Origin: Turritopsis dohrnii
Lineage: Eukaryota > Cnidaria > Hydrozoa > Anthoathecata > Oceaniidae
Reading direction: 5' to 3'
Length of the DNA stretch: 64,000 bases
NCBI GenBank assembly: GCA_027922465.2
Contig: BQMF02000283.1
Location: 248,001-312,000, forward strand
The position numbers and the translations under genes are program-made. Positions 36,390 to 47,420 of this stretch are shown here, one piece after another; position 1 is the first letter of the stretch, and each line of letters opens with the position of its first letter. The notes under the pieces are model-generated. The model was not told the DNA's origin and did not search any database. It saw nothing but the letters and a program-made list of their open reading frames with translations.

Positions 36390-36590
36390 TAATAAAAACA
36401 AAACGTTATTCCTATTAGTTCATCAGCCAAAAAAAGTCACGTTCGATTGTGGGGTTGCAATGTATTGCTTCGAACTCACGTCGCACACAAAAAAAGATAT
36501 AATTTCGCTCACAACTCAATCTACCATTTTGCGTGACTTACAAACAAACAAACAGACAGACAGACAGAGAATCGGCTATTAATATATAGA

Positions 36591-37336
36591 CTAGCCGCCA
36601 AGGCGGCGTCGCTCGCCGCCCATGTTCAGCCTGCGTTGTATCACCACCTGCTCCAAATTATTGCACTTAAAAGCAGCGATAAGACTTCCTTTGCTGCTGG
36701 CTTTATCGCTAAATAAAGCTCGTTTGCACGTGAAGAGAAATACGTTCCTGGTGTTTCAAGTCTTGCATGTTCTTAACTCAGCCGTTTATTGTCATGGTCG
36801 CATTTAAAATGTCAGCAGACTTTCTTGCTTTACACAATGCATTCCGAACGTGAACTTCACGTGGTTTTTCTTTACGATTTTAAACCAATCAAATATCAGT
36901 TTAACAATACACTCAAAACGCAGAGAGAAAAAACTTTTCAACTTATTATTAGCTTTTGTTTTACGACCTCTAACATGGGTGCTGTCAGAAGTAGGTGAAA
37001 AAAATGGTGTCTCTTAAAAAGATCACGCGGGAGGAGAAAAAAATGCACGTGCTAAATGAATGAAGTGAATAAAAAACGTTCGATCTGATTAAAATAGATT
37101 AAAAGAAATCGATTAAAAGAAATTAAGACAACTATTAAGACAAAAGCAAAAAAATATTTTGTTTCATGATACCCTTTTTTTACCTATCGGTTTCTAAACA
37201 TTTTGATTGCTCGAAAAAAGTTCACTCGTCTCTGACAGTCAGGCAAGCGTTAGGATACACTGGCAAATCGCACATGCTGCCACAAACAAACAGACAGACA
37301 GACAGACAGACAGAGAATCGGCTATTAATATATAGA
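36591..37336 (-). mobile_element. Short Helitron-type element in tandem, complete ends
   Basis: On the minus strand it starts TCTATATATTAATAGCC at 37336. It runs through (CTGT)n and ends with the GGCGGCG-AGCGA-CGCCGCC hairpin and CTAG at 36591, with the next TCTATATATTA starting at 36590. It is 746 bp, non-autonomous, and joined head to tail with elements on both sides. Inner sequence matches the 24879-25415 region. A (CAGA)n microsatellite at 37278-37314 is part of its 5' end. Confidence 0.75.
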
Positions 37337-37744
37337 CTAGCCACCAAGGCGGCGTCGCTCGCCGCCCATATCCACCTGCTCTGTATCACTCTATCAATGA
37401 ACGTCAAATTTCCTTATAAACGGCTCGTACAATTTGTGCTCAACCAGAAGCAGATTCGAAGTCACAACCTCTGGTAAAAGCAATCTTTTATCAGTGTAAC
37501 AATACACTCAAAACGTAGAGAGAGAAAACTTCAACTTTTTATTAGCTTTTGTTTTAAAAAAGTTACACGCTCTAACATGGGTGCTATCAAACAGGGGGAA
37601 AATGGTTTCTCTTCTTAAAAAGATCACACGGAGGAGAGAAAAAAGGCACGTGCTAAATGAATAAATAGAATAATAAAACGTTCGATCAGAACGCTTAACA
37701 ATTAAAAGAAGAAATTAATTTATTAAAAGAAAAGCAAAAAATAG
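37337..37744 (-). mobile_element. Helitron-type element, 3' part only
   Basis: The same 3' hairpin (one change, CCACC for CCGCC) and CTAG end at 37337. It is very similar to copy A (24879 onward) for about 400 bases, then stops abruptly at 37744 in AAAAGCAAAAAATAGT. Its 5' end is missing. Confidence 0.65.
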
Positions 37745-38114
37745 TCAGGCCTATTTATAAAGGCAAGGAATACACGTTTTTTTTTATAAACAACACGTTT
37801 ATAAGCAACACTAGTAAATTTTAGCAATAGTACTACAAGGATGGTACATAAATTCGCAACATGAAATTTGAAATCATGCAGCATTAGCATTTCCTAAAAT
37901 TGTTACATTAGGTGGCTCCACTAGGTTGTAGTATTATGTCTTAGACTTTTTACTTTAACTTACACAAAGGTTTTCAAGACTGGAAATACATATTTTTTCA
38001 ATAAATATTTAGCAACAAATTAAGCAGCATTACTATACTAAAAAGTGGTTATTTTTTAAGCAACATTACTACTAAGGTCTGACCTTGGTTGCTTGTAAAA
38101 AAAACATATATTAG
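37745..38114. other. Gene-free stretch upstream of the MADF-type exon
   Basis: Contains repeated TTTATAAGCAACA / AAGCAACATTACTA-like words at about 37800-38080, suggesting decayed repeat sequence. No exon seen. Confidence 0.4.
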
Positions 38115-40016
38115 CAGTAATATGCCTGCACAATTTATAGATGATGAAGTAAAGGTCAAGATCAACACACTGCGTACATACTATTCAAAAGAATTGGCCA
38201 AGTCAAAGGACTCTAGTGAGAACACTTTTGAATCTAAGTGGCCACATTTTACATCGATGGAATTTATCAAAGACACTATAAACCCTAGGAAGACAACATC
38301 ATCTTTGGTATGTGTAATTTTACAGTTCGATTTTTAAGTATTTTGCCAAGGGTTTACCTTGCGTGCTGTTAAAGTATTGTCCTTCACTGTTTTAGTGTAA
38401 GTTATGTCTTCCACTAACAATAATCTCTTCAAGTTCCAGATTGCATCTCCAATCTCCTCTTTCAATTTCCCTGTATTCTAAATCTTCTTGATCGAAACTT
38501 AAAGATGGTGTATAACTTGTACCGTATTTCCTCAAATAAACGCCGCTCTGCAATAAACGCAGCATCTTGAAAAATGTTTATTATTATTGGTCTGTTTTCT
38601 AATAAACGCCGGAAACAAGAAATGGTTTAGATTGTTTAATAGCTTTATTTACCTTCTATCAACAAATTCTTCAACGTTTGGATTAATTTTGAGTGTGTGT
38701 AATTTATTGCGCAGGAACTTTCAAACCATAATTTCGTATTATAAAAAGATGCTACAAGTTTAAGCAGTTCTATTAGTAAATGTCTCACTAAAGATTCCCT
38801 TTCTGATATCTTCTTGTACATTTCAAACGCACATTCAGGATTCGTCTTTTTCGACTGTCGCTACAAATGGAGCACTGGATTAAAGGCAATCTTCTGAAAA
38901 TCCTTTTCAAATTTTCGATTCTAACGGCAGCGAAAGCTTTGAAACTTTTCAGGTCATAAAAGAGGACGGCGACAGTGATATTGATTTTCATTTAAATTGT
39001 GTAATGTGAATGTATCTTTTGTTTAAAACATTTTCCTACAATCTTTCGTAAAGTTTTTAAGGGAATGAAAACATTGTTGTTTAAAGTCTGCTTTTATATC
39101 ATTTCTCATTTTGTAATAAACGCCGTCCTCTTATAAACACTGCATCCAATTTTTAAAATGGAATTTTTAATATTAGAGGAAATACGACAGTTACTTTTTC
39201 ATGCAGGACTCGTGAAGGACACAGTTACCTAAATTTACCTTTTTAACAGACTTAACTGTATGGGTTAAGAAATACTCGGAAGCGGTACCATGATCCCAAA
39301 TGCGTTCGCTGAAAATCTTCATGCGCGTGAAATTCTGTAATTTGTGATTTTATAAGGCTTTATAAAATTTTTGCTTGAGGGGAAAAGCATCATCTGTCAC
39401 AATGACGTCAGGTAATACGAAGGATCCCACTTGTCTGGGTGCTGTTATTCCCGAAATGTTTTCATTAATTGCAGTTGATAGTGATAAGTTTCAATAGGAG
39501 TCACTGTTTTTGGGAGTTTCATAGTCATGTGTTTGCCGTAATGCAATTTGGAGACTTCCAGTAATTTTCGAACCTAATTGTTACAATTTGCCATTGCTAT
39601 TCAGAACATGTAGTCTAGATGACCTAAATACTTGAATTTAGGATAACCCAAAAGTTGATTATGTAGATGAATATTGCAATGAACTATCCCAACACACACT
39701 GGCGAAGCTGCTCAAAGTTGGTGAAGTGGAAGAGCCAGAACCTGGTCATACACTCTCTACAAAATGCCCAACCAAAAAGCGTAAATGTGAGCCAAGTAAA
39801 ACAAATGAAGATGAAGCTTTGGACCAACCAATTACCACCCTTCAGACTGTAAAAAATCGACAAAAGATTTGCGATGAAGACGATATTTAAGAATCACATC
39901 CAAGCAACGGCGACAACTATACTAACACAGATGGTTCACAGTATTCTCTTCGTGCAATTGAGAATCATCTGGCTAATGGAATTGTTGAAAGGAAAAAAGG
40001 AAATAATGATGAATGA
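38115..40016 (+). pseudogene. MADF (Myb/SANT-like) domain gene, partial, with in-frame stop
   Basis: Exon a is 38115-38307 (after tatattag, donor gtatgtg): SNMPAQFIDDEVKVKINTLR, then TYYSKELAKSK and SKWPHFTSMEFIKD. This matches the second half of a MADF DNA-binding domain (basic helix, then W-P and the final helix). Exon b starts at 39642 after tttag, in phase, encoding DNPKVDYVDEYCNELSQ and an acidic/basic tail with KKRKCEPSK. A TAA at 39888-39890 follows ICDEDDI. The same frame then stays open for 41 plausible codons (YSLRAIENHLANGIVERKK) to TGA at 40016, so the TAA may be a premature stop. The first half of the domain was not found. MADF proteins are common both as host factors and in transposons. 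Confidence 0.55.
38523..39186. mobile_element. TIR element with CGTATTTCCTC ends
   Basis: CGTATTTCCTCAAATAAACG at the left pairs with GAGGAAATACG at the right end. Both ends carry AATAAACGCCG-type words inside. It sits in the intron between the two MADF exons. No transposase ORF. Confidence 0.55.
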
Positions 40017-40320
40017 TCACTAGTATTTGTGATGTAACGATGTAAGCCTTTAAATGCTTTGTACTCTTCTTCCACGTTTAAACGTTTCTTTAAAATAAAG
40101 TACGGAAAAAATAATTGTAAAGAAAAATGATTCTGCGAAAAATTTCTGCAATTGACAATTCAAAGAATCCGAACAAGTAATTCTTTACAAACAGTTTTCG
40201 TATGTTTACATAAGTTGTGAATACATGAAATGCCTGCATCATTTACCAGCAACGGAGCATTGTTTTTGTTCTGGTGGTGTGGGGGTGTGAAGGGCGACAA
40301 GTTTCATTTATAACGCCCCA

Positions 40321-40660
40321 CACTGCATGAAATACCCGAGAGTACGACAGTATAATCTAGCGGATATTGTCGTATACGTACACGTATGCGTTAGTATACA
40401 TCAGTATGCGATCTAGCCGTACCCGACAGTATACATGTCGTATATGTACTTTTTAAGCACGACAGTATACGACCGTCGCATACCCAGCGTATACAACTAG
40501 CGTATACGGTGCCATACGGCTGGATACTTTTGGATTCTGTCGCGCACTCAGTACATACTCCTATGGTATACTTCGTTATACGCATATATATTGTCGTATT
40601 CTGAATGCGTATAGTATCGTATACATGAAGCGTATATCGTATATATTCTCCGTGGTAACC
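40321..40660. repeat. Left subterminal GTATAC array of the CACTG element
   Basis: Eight exact GTATAC words plus many one-base variants (GTATGC, GCATAC, GTATAT) lie in about 310 bases, in changing spacing. In DNA of this composition far fewer than one exact copy would be expected by chance. This resembles subterminal binding-site arrays of CACTA elements. Confidence 0.75.
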
Positions 40661-41312
40661 GAATTTGCTCTTAGAACACTGGTGTAACAAACTCCTTTTC
40701 TTTTAACAATACACATCCATTTCTCAGAAATATGTATTTATTTCCTTCATTATTTTGTAATTTTTAATATATAAATTCAACTATATATATCAATAAATAA
40801 ATAAATTTACAATTAAATAAATAAACATAGACTATATAATAATAATATTATTGTGTTCAATTAAAACTTCTTTCTTGAAGGTTTAACAACATTTTTGGTA
40901 TTGCAAAGTAAATTCAAAGAAAAGCCTGGTGCTACGAATGCTTTCTTGTAACAACTAATTTTCAACCCGGATACACCTTTCCCAAATTTCTGATTAAATG
41001 CCGAGTTAATGCTTAGTTATCAAGTTTAGCCTCGTCTCTATGTCTTTCATTGTTTTTCTAATTTCAAAATGTTTTCAGCAAGTAATAGTTATTTGTTCTT
41101 TCAGTTCTTCAGTGGAATAATTAGAAGTAATTAAGAGTATGAAAAAGAGGGGAAATTAGAGGCCAGGCTATAACACGGCGTTTAAACAGAATTCGGGAAA
41201 GGTCTGTTGGTGAAATAGAAACACGCCATGACAAAAGTTCTTAAAAAATAGACTATATTGACTAAAACATAGAGAACTTTTTGTTTAAACTTTGAACTGT
41301 AAATAATAATGT

Positions 41313-42480
41313 CTAATCGTCTTCCTCTTCCAAATTCTCTTCGGTAACAAAGTCATTAATGAATTGTGGCTTTATCAAATTCACCGGCACTTTGCTACTT
41401 GGCCCACGTGATGTATGCTCCCCGTATATATACGTTACATTCCGAGCACGATCACTTTCCCGACACAATTCTGTGACCGCGTCGACTCTCCACAAAACCG
41501 ATCTTTTAACTTTGTTGCCATATCCATCCTCTTCGCTGTCGCTCATTAATTCGGCAGGTATATGGCTCCACACCTCCGAATCGCCAAATTTGCTACGTGC
41601 GTTCTTCAACTAACAAAACATGTTAAAAAGAAAAAATATTAGTATACCCTTTTTCGTGTAAACCACCAAAGAGAAAAGTTGTAATAGTAAAATAATAACT
41701 TACTCTGTGCCTAGCGGAATTTTTCCTTTTTTCTTCTTTTATTTGGTCGTAGTTGTCATCCAGTTTGTCTTTCTCTGATCGTGACAGAGTCTGGAAGTAT
41801 CTGCGACAGGCTTCTGTATAAATTGATATAATTGTGTTATTAGTTTTTCAGATCAACAGTATTGTTATTATAGATTTGAACACGAATTATCAGCCCAACA
41901 TTTAACATTCCTCTGTAAAGATAGATGATGGAATACAGCGATTTTGAACTCAAAAATGGTTAAGGTGTCATACTTCGAATAGTTGGCAAAGGGAAGTCGG
42001 ACGAGTCAGGAAACTTGTCTTTTATCATCGTGACGATATTATTAGTCACGGAAATGTTATGGGTCGAATTAAATCTAAGACACAAAAGACATGATCATAT
42101 ATTTTTATGGTACACAATATCGTAACATTGGCACATATGTTTGGCTGACACACTTTTTCCAGAAATTACCACCAACCTTTCTCCATCTAATTTCCACTGA
42201 CTATCCTCATCAATGGCTTTATAAGCGTCGTGAATCATTTGCTATGTATGAATTTAAATTCTTGAGTACAGATTTTAAAAAGCAACTAAAAAACAAATTG
42301 GGAATAAATTGCGGCATTACATACAGAAAGTTCAACAGGCAAAGTTTCTTGTCTGGATGTGTTGTTGTTATTGGCAGATCTAACGTCATCTAATGCTGCT
42401 GCCAACTCATCTACCATGGCCTGCTGCTTCTCTAAAGTACGCTGCAGTGTGTCTAACTTCTTATTAAACTGGTCACTCAT
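41313..42480 (-). CDS. Accessory protein of the CACTG element, 5 exons, complete
   Basis: Exons (minus strand): 42480-42325, 42241-42177, 42074-41974, 41813-41704, 41609-41313. All junctions are GT-AG and in phase, giving 242 residues. An acceptor (tttttcag) 15 bases before the ATG implies a 5' UTR intron. The N-terminus MSDQFNKKLDTLQRTLEKQQ is a coiled coil. The middle (MIHDAYKAIDED, then ACRRYFQTLSRSEKDK and a KEEKRKN basic patch) looks DNA-binding. The C-terminus has KRSVLWRVDAVTELCRESD and an acidic tail EENLEEEDD. I do not recognise a named domain. The ACRRYF and VLWR patterns recall the second ORF of animal EnSpm elements, so I infer a terminal-repeat-binding partner of the transposase (TNPA-like role). 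Confidence 0.65.
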
Positions 42481-43118
42481 GTTGACTATTGCTCTGAAAA
42501 ATACAGTCAAGAATACAAACAATAAACAAAAAGAAACGACACTTTTATCTTTTTATCCTTTTATCCTTTAAGTCAGCGAAAATAAAAAGAATTAGAACCG
42601 AGAAGATATTCTTTATCTCTACTACTTGTTACCATTTCATTCTAATTGTCCCATTTGTGAGTTTGTGATTGAACTTTTCTCGTTCATTTGGAAATTGCTT
42701 TTGATCAGTCCGTAAGGGCTTTAACAGAAATTTCAAAAAGGTACGAAACGAAATACATAAGTAAACCAATAAATGGTCTTTATTCAACATCACCATTTAC
42801 AATTTAAATTAGCCTAAGAAAATATCGAATACATAAAAGGCCTTAGTAGTGGATACAGAGCAAAGCCAAACTTTGTGGAGTAATCCAAAATTATTTTTAG
42901 GACAGAAAAAAAGAACGAGCACTGAATACTTGTGAGAGTGAAAGGGAAATTACAAGGTTCGACTGGGCGTACTATGTTGCTTAAAAAAGAATTAAGCAGT
43001 AATGCAAAAATGAATAAACGGTGTTCCATGACCATAATGTTAACATGTAGCAGAACTGTGAACTATTACGATAAAAACTAAACAATTGATTAAATAATTA
43101 AACAAAATCAAATGGCTG

Positions 43119-46100
43119 TTAATTCTTTTCAAGTTCTTTTTCCAAGAATTCAATAGCGGTTTTCAAAGTGTATCTTTTGGCAGTTTCAATAGCTTTCATT
43201 TTTCTTCCTAACTCAAACAACATCTCAATCTTTTCATAGTGACCGATGTATTTTAACAGGTAACCAAGAGAATAAGTGTCAGTTGCAAAAGATTGCTTCG
43301 ACCCTGGCACATTCCTCAATTCATGGGCAAGATATCTATGTCGTTTATTGTAGATCTTCTTTGATTCTTCAGACAAATTGTAGACTACAGGCATTTTTAT
43401 CATCGTAGCTTTTCCAAAATCTATAACTTTGGGGATATTTTGGCATGTCAACAGCACATTGTTTGCTTTAATATCATTATGGAGGATTGATAAACTGTGC
43501 ATATAATTAATTGCTTGACAGATCTGATGACAAATGAATTTCCATACTTGAGGAGATATATGTTGCTTCCCCATTTCTCTTTGGACTGTTCGAACAACTG
43601 CACTTTCAAAACCATTTTTCCCGCCGATCAATTGGTAGGCTATTTGGTTGGGTTTTATGAATCCATAACAATAAGGGAAATTTGGGTGTCCACTGAGTGC
43701 ATGAGAAACCTTAACTTCAGCCAAAATGTCCACTGGCTTACTAAATTCCATAGAAACAAACTTGATAGCAAGTAAATCATTCGTAATGTGAGGTATTTTT
43801 CCAAGTTTAACAGTACCAAATGTGCCTTCACCTAGCTTAGTGTCTATCATTTTCACAGAAGACGACTGTATGTTGCAAGGAAAAGAAGGCAAGAACATTG
43901 ACAGTTCAGTTTTACATTTCCCAGTTGCTTTTCCAATCAAATATCCTGTGTTACAAGTGAATAATTTGGAGGTAGCTGACATTTTCCCTACTCTTTGACT
44001 TGATTTATTAGCTAAAATTTTGGTTTGTAGCAAAGTTGATTTTCGCTTTTCATTGTCATTGGAGTTGCAATTTATCAAGACCTAAAGACAATGACTAGCT
44101 GATGTTCTGTTTTTTGTCTTTGAACACTTTATTACATGCAGAACTTTTAATATAGCCTAAGTTATTATAAACAATACTGGTTCAATAAATAAATTCTGAA
44201 ATCATAACACCCTTGTCACTATAAATCCCAAGTCAATCAAAAAATCAAAATTTAGATGCCATTTTCACAAGTGAAATCATTGCAGGGAGAAAAAGATATC
44301 ATAATTTTAACTAAACAGAAAGCCAACTTATCTTGGTCTAACCAACACATGAAACAAATTTATTGCTGATAGAAAAAGTATTCTTTTGTAACTTGATTTT
44401 AAAAACTAACAAAGTATCAGACAACATACCTCAGTATCTGATTCTCTTGTGGCATATTCAATGCTTCTGGATGATTGTTCGGTGTAAAAATTCTGAAATA
44501 GGTAGAAAAAAAAACAATCAGATCAATTTGCCTATTAAATGCTTAAATTGATTCCAAGCAAGGTTTGATGAGTTTGATGTAATTATTAGGGTTAACTTAG
44601 ATTGCTTATTACAAATTGGCAATTTGTTAATATATACACATTTAGTATTAAGTAGGCCTACCCAGTATTGGCAGGAGAGTTGTTCACACTTCTCTTTTTT
44701 GGTGGTGGAGGTGTACAAATAGGGCTAAAAGAGTTTGAATCAATCAAATCATCTGAAATGGAACTTACTAAATCTGACTTACATATTGATGATTTCACTA
44801 CCAGGAGGAAAGGATTTTGTATTGACTTAAAGACTTCCCATCCTGAAATGTTTTGAGTTTTTCAGAATGTTTTGGGCCCAAAAAACATCAGGTAATATCC
44901 TTAATTGATCCTATTCCTGAACGAACAATTTCAAGCCAAATCAGAAGAACTATTTCTTTTCAGAATTTTATTCACAAATTCTATCAACAATAAATCTTAT
45001 TTCAATAAGAAAATCACTAATTTGGTAAGAAATTGACAGAAAGCATAATGATACTAATTCATGTAATAAAATACCCTGTTCCTTGATTAAGAGAACATGC
45101 TCTATCTTTATTGGTGGGTGATACGAAACTAAATCTATGAAGTCAGAAAATTGTTACATTATACAATCCTTATAATGTACTTGCAGATAGTGATTATATA
45201 TGACTTACTTAGTGGCACCAGTAACATTCAATGTGTTGGGAGAAGCATGTAGATGAAGCAATCTACAAATTTATAATCAAATCAAGTCACTTAGTAAAAA
45301 TTTGTTAACAAAACTTTTGAATTGCTACTTGAGAGTTGCACAAAATTAACTTCATACAATAATACATAAAGCCATATTTATGTAACACTAAAAGAAAATG
45401 CTTTGAAAGGTATTGACAGAACTATATATGTTTTTTTTTATAAATTTGCATTTTGTTATAAAACACCTGTTCTGGTTTGTATACCTACATAAAATCATTT
45501 TCAGAGTATAATACTGCAGTTTATACTTTTTTGCATTGTTACCTATATACTTCATTATATATAATATTCAGTCAGAAATTACATTCTTTACATTTCAATT
45601 TCTCTTTGTCATCATTTTGAAAACCTAACGAAACCTGCACTTGGAAAGAATATATCCTTAATATATATAACCTACATATTTTTGAAACAATTGAGAATTT
45701 TTTCGACTTGGCACTAATGCACCTGGTCTAGAACTGTCTTTAGCACATAATGCGCCTAGATTAGTTCAAATTCACAAATTGTATTCCAAATATAATACGT
45801 TATATATACACCAACATTTTCTTAATATAAAGGGTACTTTCAAAGAATTAAGCAGTCCTGTTTTCCATTTTACTTTGATTGTTACATCTCTTAAATATGT
45901 GAGCAAACAACTATAATGCAAAAAGTATCACAGTAAAAAGGATAATCTTTTGAAAAAAAATCTAAGCACTTAAAATGATGAATATAATAGCTTTCATGAA
46001 ACTAATTATGAAGGCATATTCTACAAAAAGGCATGAAAAAAAGAATTTTACCCCCGAAGTTGATCATTTGACGCAGCAAAAGTACTTTCTTCATCTCTTG

Positions 46101-46671
46101 GAGATGGTTGGGCACAAGAAGAACTAGCAGTAGAAGTCCTGTGTAAGAAAAGGAAATAAATATTGAAATAAAAACAACAACAAAAACTAAGCTTTCAAAT
46201 CTTTTTCTTTTTTTTTTTTAAAAAAAAAGTATTATATTTAATAGAATATAACTAAAATAGCTTCTGCAAAATAGAAACTTTGTTAAAGCTGCTATAAACG
46301 ACATGCCATAACTAGTACGAGCAACAACGTCGTTTCTTAGTTTTGATAATGTTGATAATGAGAAAGATAATGTTGTTCCTCTTGTGTGTGTCGACCGAAA
46401 AATGAAAACTCTTGTTTACAAAATGAACTACCATTTCTAACTACGTTCAGCGCGAAATTCAATTTTTAAAATTTTTTTATAAACAGCTTTGTTATCTCCC
46501 CAATACCGTGTGATTGTCTCCAATTGCCGAAAAATCTACATGATCAAACCATTTCCTGATTTATTCTTTGCTTGTTTAACGTACCATAAAACAAACATCT
46601 TACCTTGCTGAATGATCATTCCCCTGATTTTTCGCAAACTTGCGTCGAACAATGGTAAATTTCTCGGCCAT
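43119..46671 (-). CDS. Protein kinase gene carried by the CACTG element, multi-exon
   Basis: Exon 1 is 46671-46604 (MAEKFTIVRRKFAKNQG). Then 46138-46052, 45262-45209, 45134-45075, 44724-44662 and 44492-44430 encode a Ser/Thr/Pro-rich leader (SSSCAQPSPRDEESTF, CTPPPPKKRSVNNSPANTG). All five internal junctions are phase 2 and join cleanly. The last exon, 44081-43119, holds the whole kinase domain: LGEGTFGTVKLG, LAIKF Lys, ILHNDIKANNVLL (HND for the usual HRD; catalytic Asp kept), VIDFGKAT and YLAHELRN. Catalytic residues are present, so activity is plausible. The join from exon 6 (phase 2) to the kinase exon (open in phase 0) does not fit. Either a small exon was missed, or there is a frameshift, or translation starts inside the last exon. 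Substrate unknown. Confidence 0.68.
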
Positions 46672-47420
46672 TTCAGAAAAAGTATAGCAGATGATGACAG
46701 ACACTTGTAATTTCAGTAGGTTAACAGGCAAGTGATGGGACAAGGGGAAAAAAGGACTACGTACTGACTAAGAGTTCGAAATGTTCGCGCCAATTACATA
46801 CAAAGGAGGTCATAAAAAAGAGGCTTAACAAAAATCTACAGTTAATAACGATAGGTATATACATAAAAATTATCCTCATCAAGTAAACGGGCAAAAACAT
46901 GACGGAATGAGTACAAACTTTATTCATTGCAAGAGATATTCTACAAATATAATGGTTAATACAAAAGAAAAACACCCCCGTTTTTGGGAAAGAAATATAT
47001 TGGACATTCCAAACCTTTCGGACTAGCGTACACGTTAATATACATACGTATACGTCAGTATACCCACGTATACGTTCAGATACGCAAGTATGCGGTATAT
47101 GACATTTCCCGCGCTTAAACTTTGAGCCGGGGGAGGATTAACTAAATTTGCATGCAATATGTGTAAAGTAAAAACTGAATATCGTGTTTATGATTCTGAC
47201 AATTAGCAGTAGTTTTATTAGAAAACATGAAAAGAATGTCTGATGAAAAAAACCATTATTATAAAAATTCCAACAGAAGTAAAACCAGAACACCTAAACT
47301 CCTATATAGCGTCTGGGTTTGTGAAAAACAACTAAAGAAAGTATACATAAATATACGCCCATACACGACAAAAAAAAATTATAAAGTTTTCATAAAGTTG
47401 AATCTCAGTTTCATTAGAAA
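46672..47420. promoter_or_regulatory. Bidirectional promoter region with central GTATAC cluster
   Basis: It separates the divergent starts of the kinase (46671, -) and the transposase (47421, +). At 47020-47105 it contains three exact GTATAC words and close variants (GTACAC, ATATAC, AGATACG, GTATGC), spaced about 11-14 bases apart. The same motif fills both ends of the element. A transposase or accessory protein that binds the ends could therefore also control both genes. Motif is seen; function is inferred. Confidence 0.6.

Larger units (their letters stand above)
24879..36590 (-). mobile_element. Composite Helitron-type element, 11.7 kb, no Rep/helicase seen
   Basis: Read on the minus strand, the 5' end at 36590 is TCTATATATTAATAGCC. 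The 3' end at 24879 is a 7-bp hairpin (GGCGGCG-AGCGA-CGCCGCC, 24908-24890), 7 bases, then CTAG followed by T. A TC start, a hairpin about 11 bases before CTRR and no target duplication are the Helitron signature. Both ends match the 746-bp copy next door (36591-37336). Inside, the recognisable coding sequences share the strand: a 2A/protease exon at 30297-29965 and an OB-fold protein at 28523-27309. Other repeats (hAT-like 25481-26275, TIR element 28714-29420) have inserted. That all 11.7 kb is one element is inference from matching ends and strand; no Rep/helicase ORF is present. Confidence 0.55.

Noticed and set aside
43119..44078. Kinase as a single-exon 319-residue gene
   Set aside because: The apparent start is a TTG just after an acceptor (gtctttag), and in-phase leader exons with a good ATG lie upstream.
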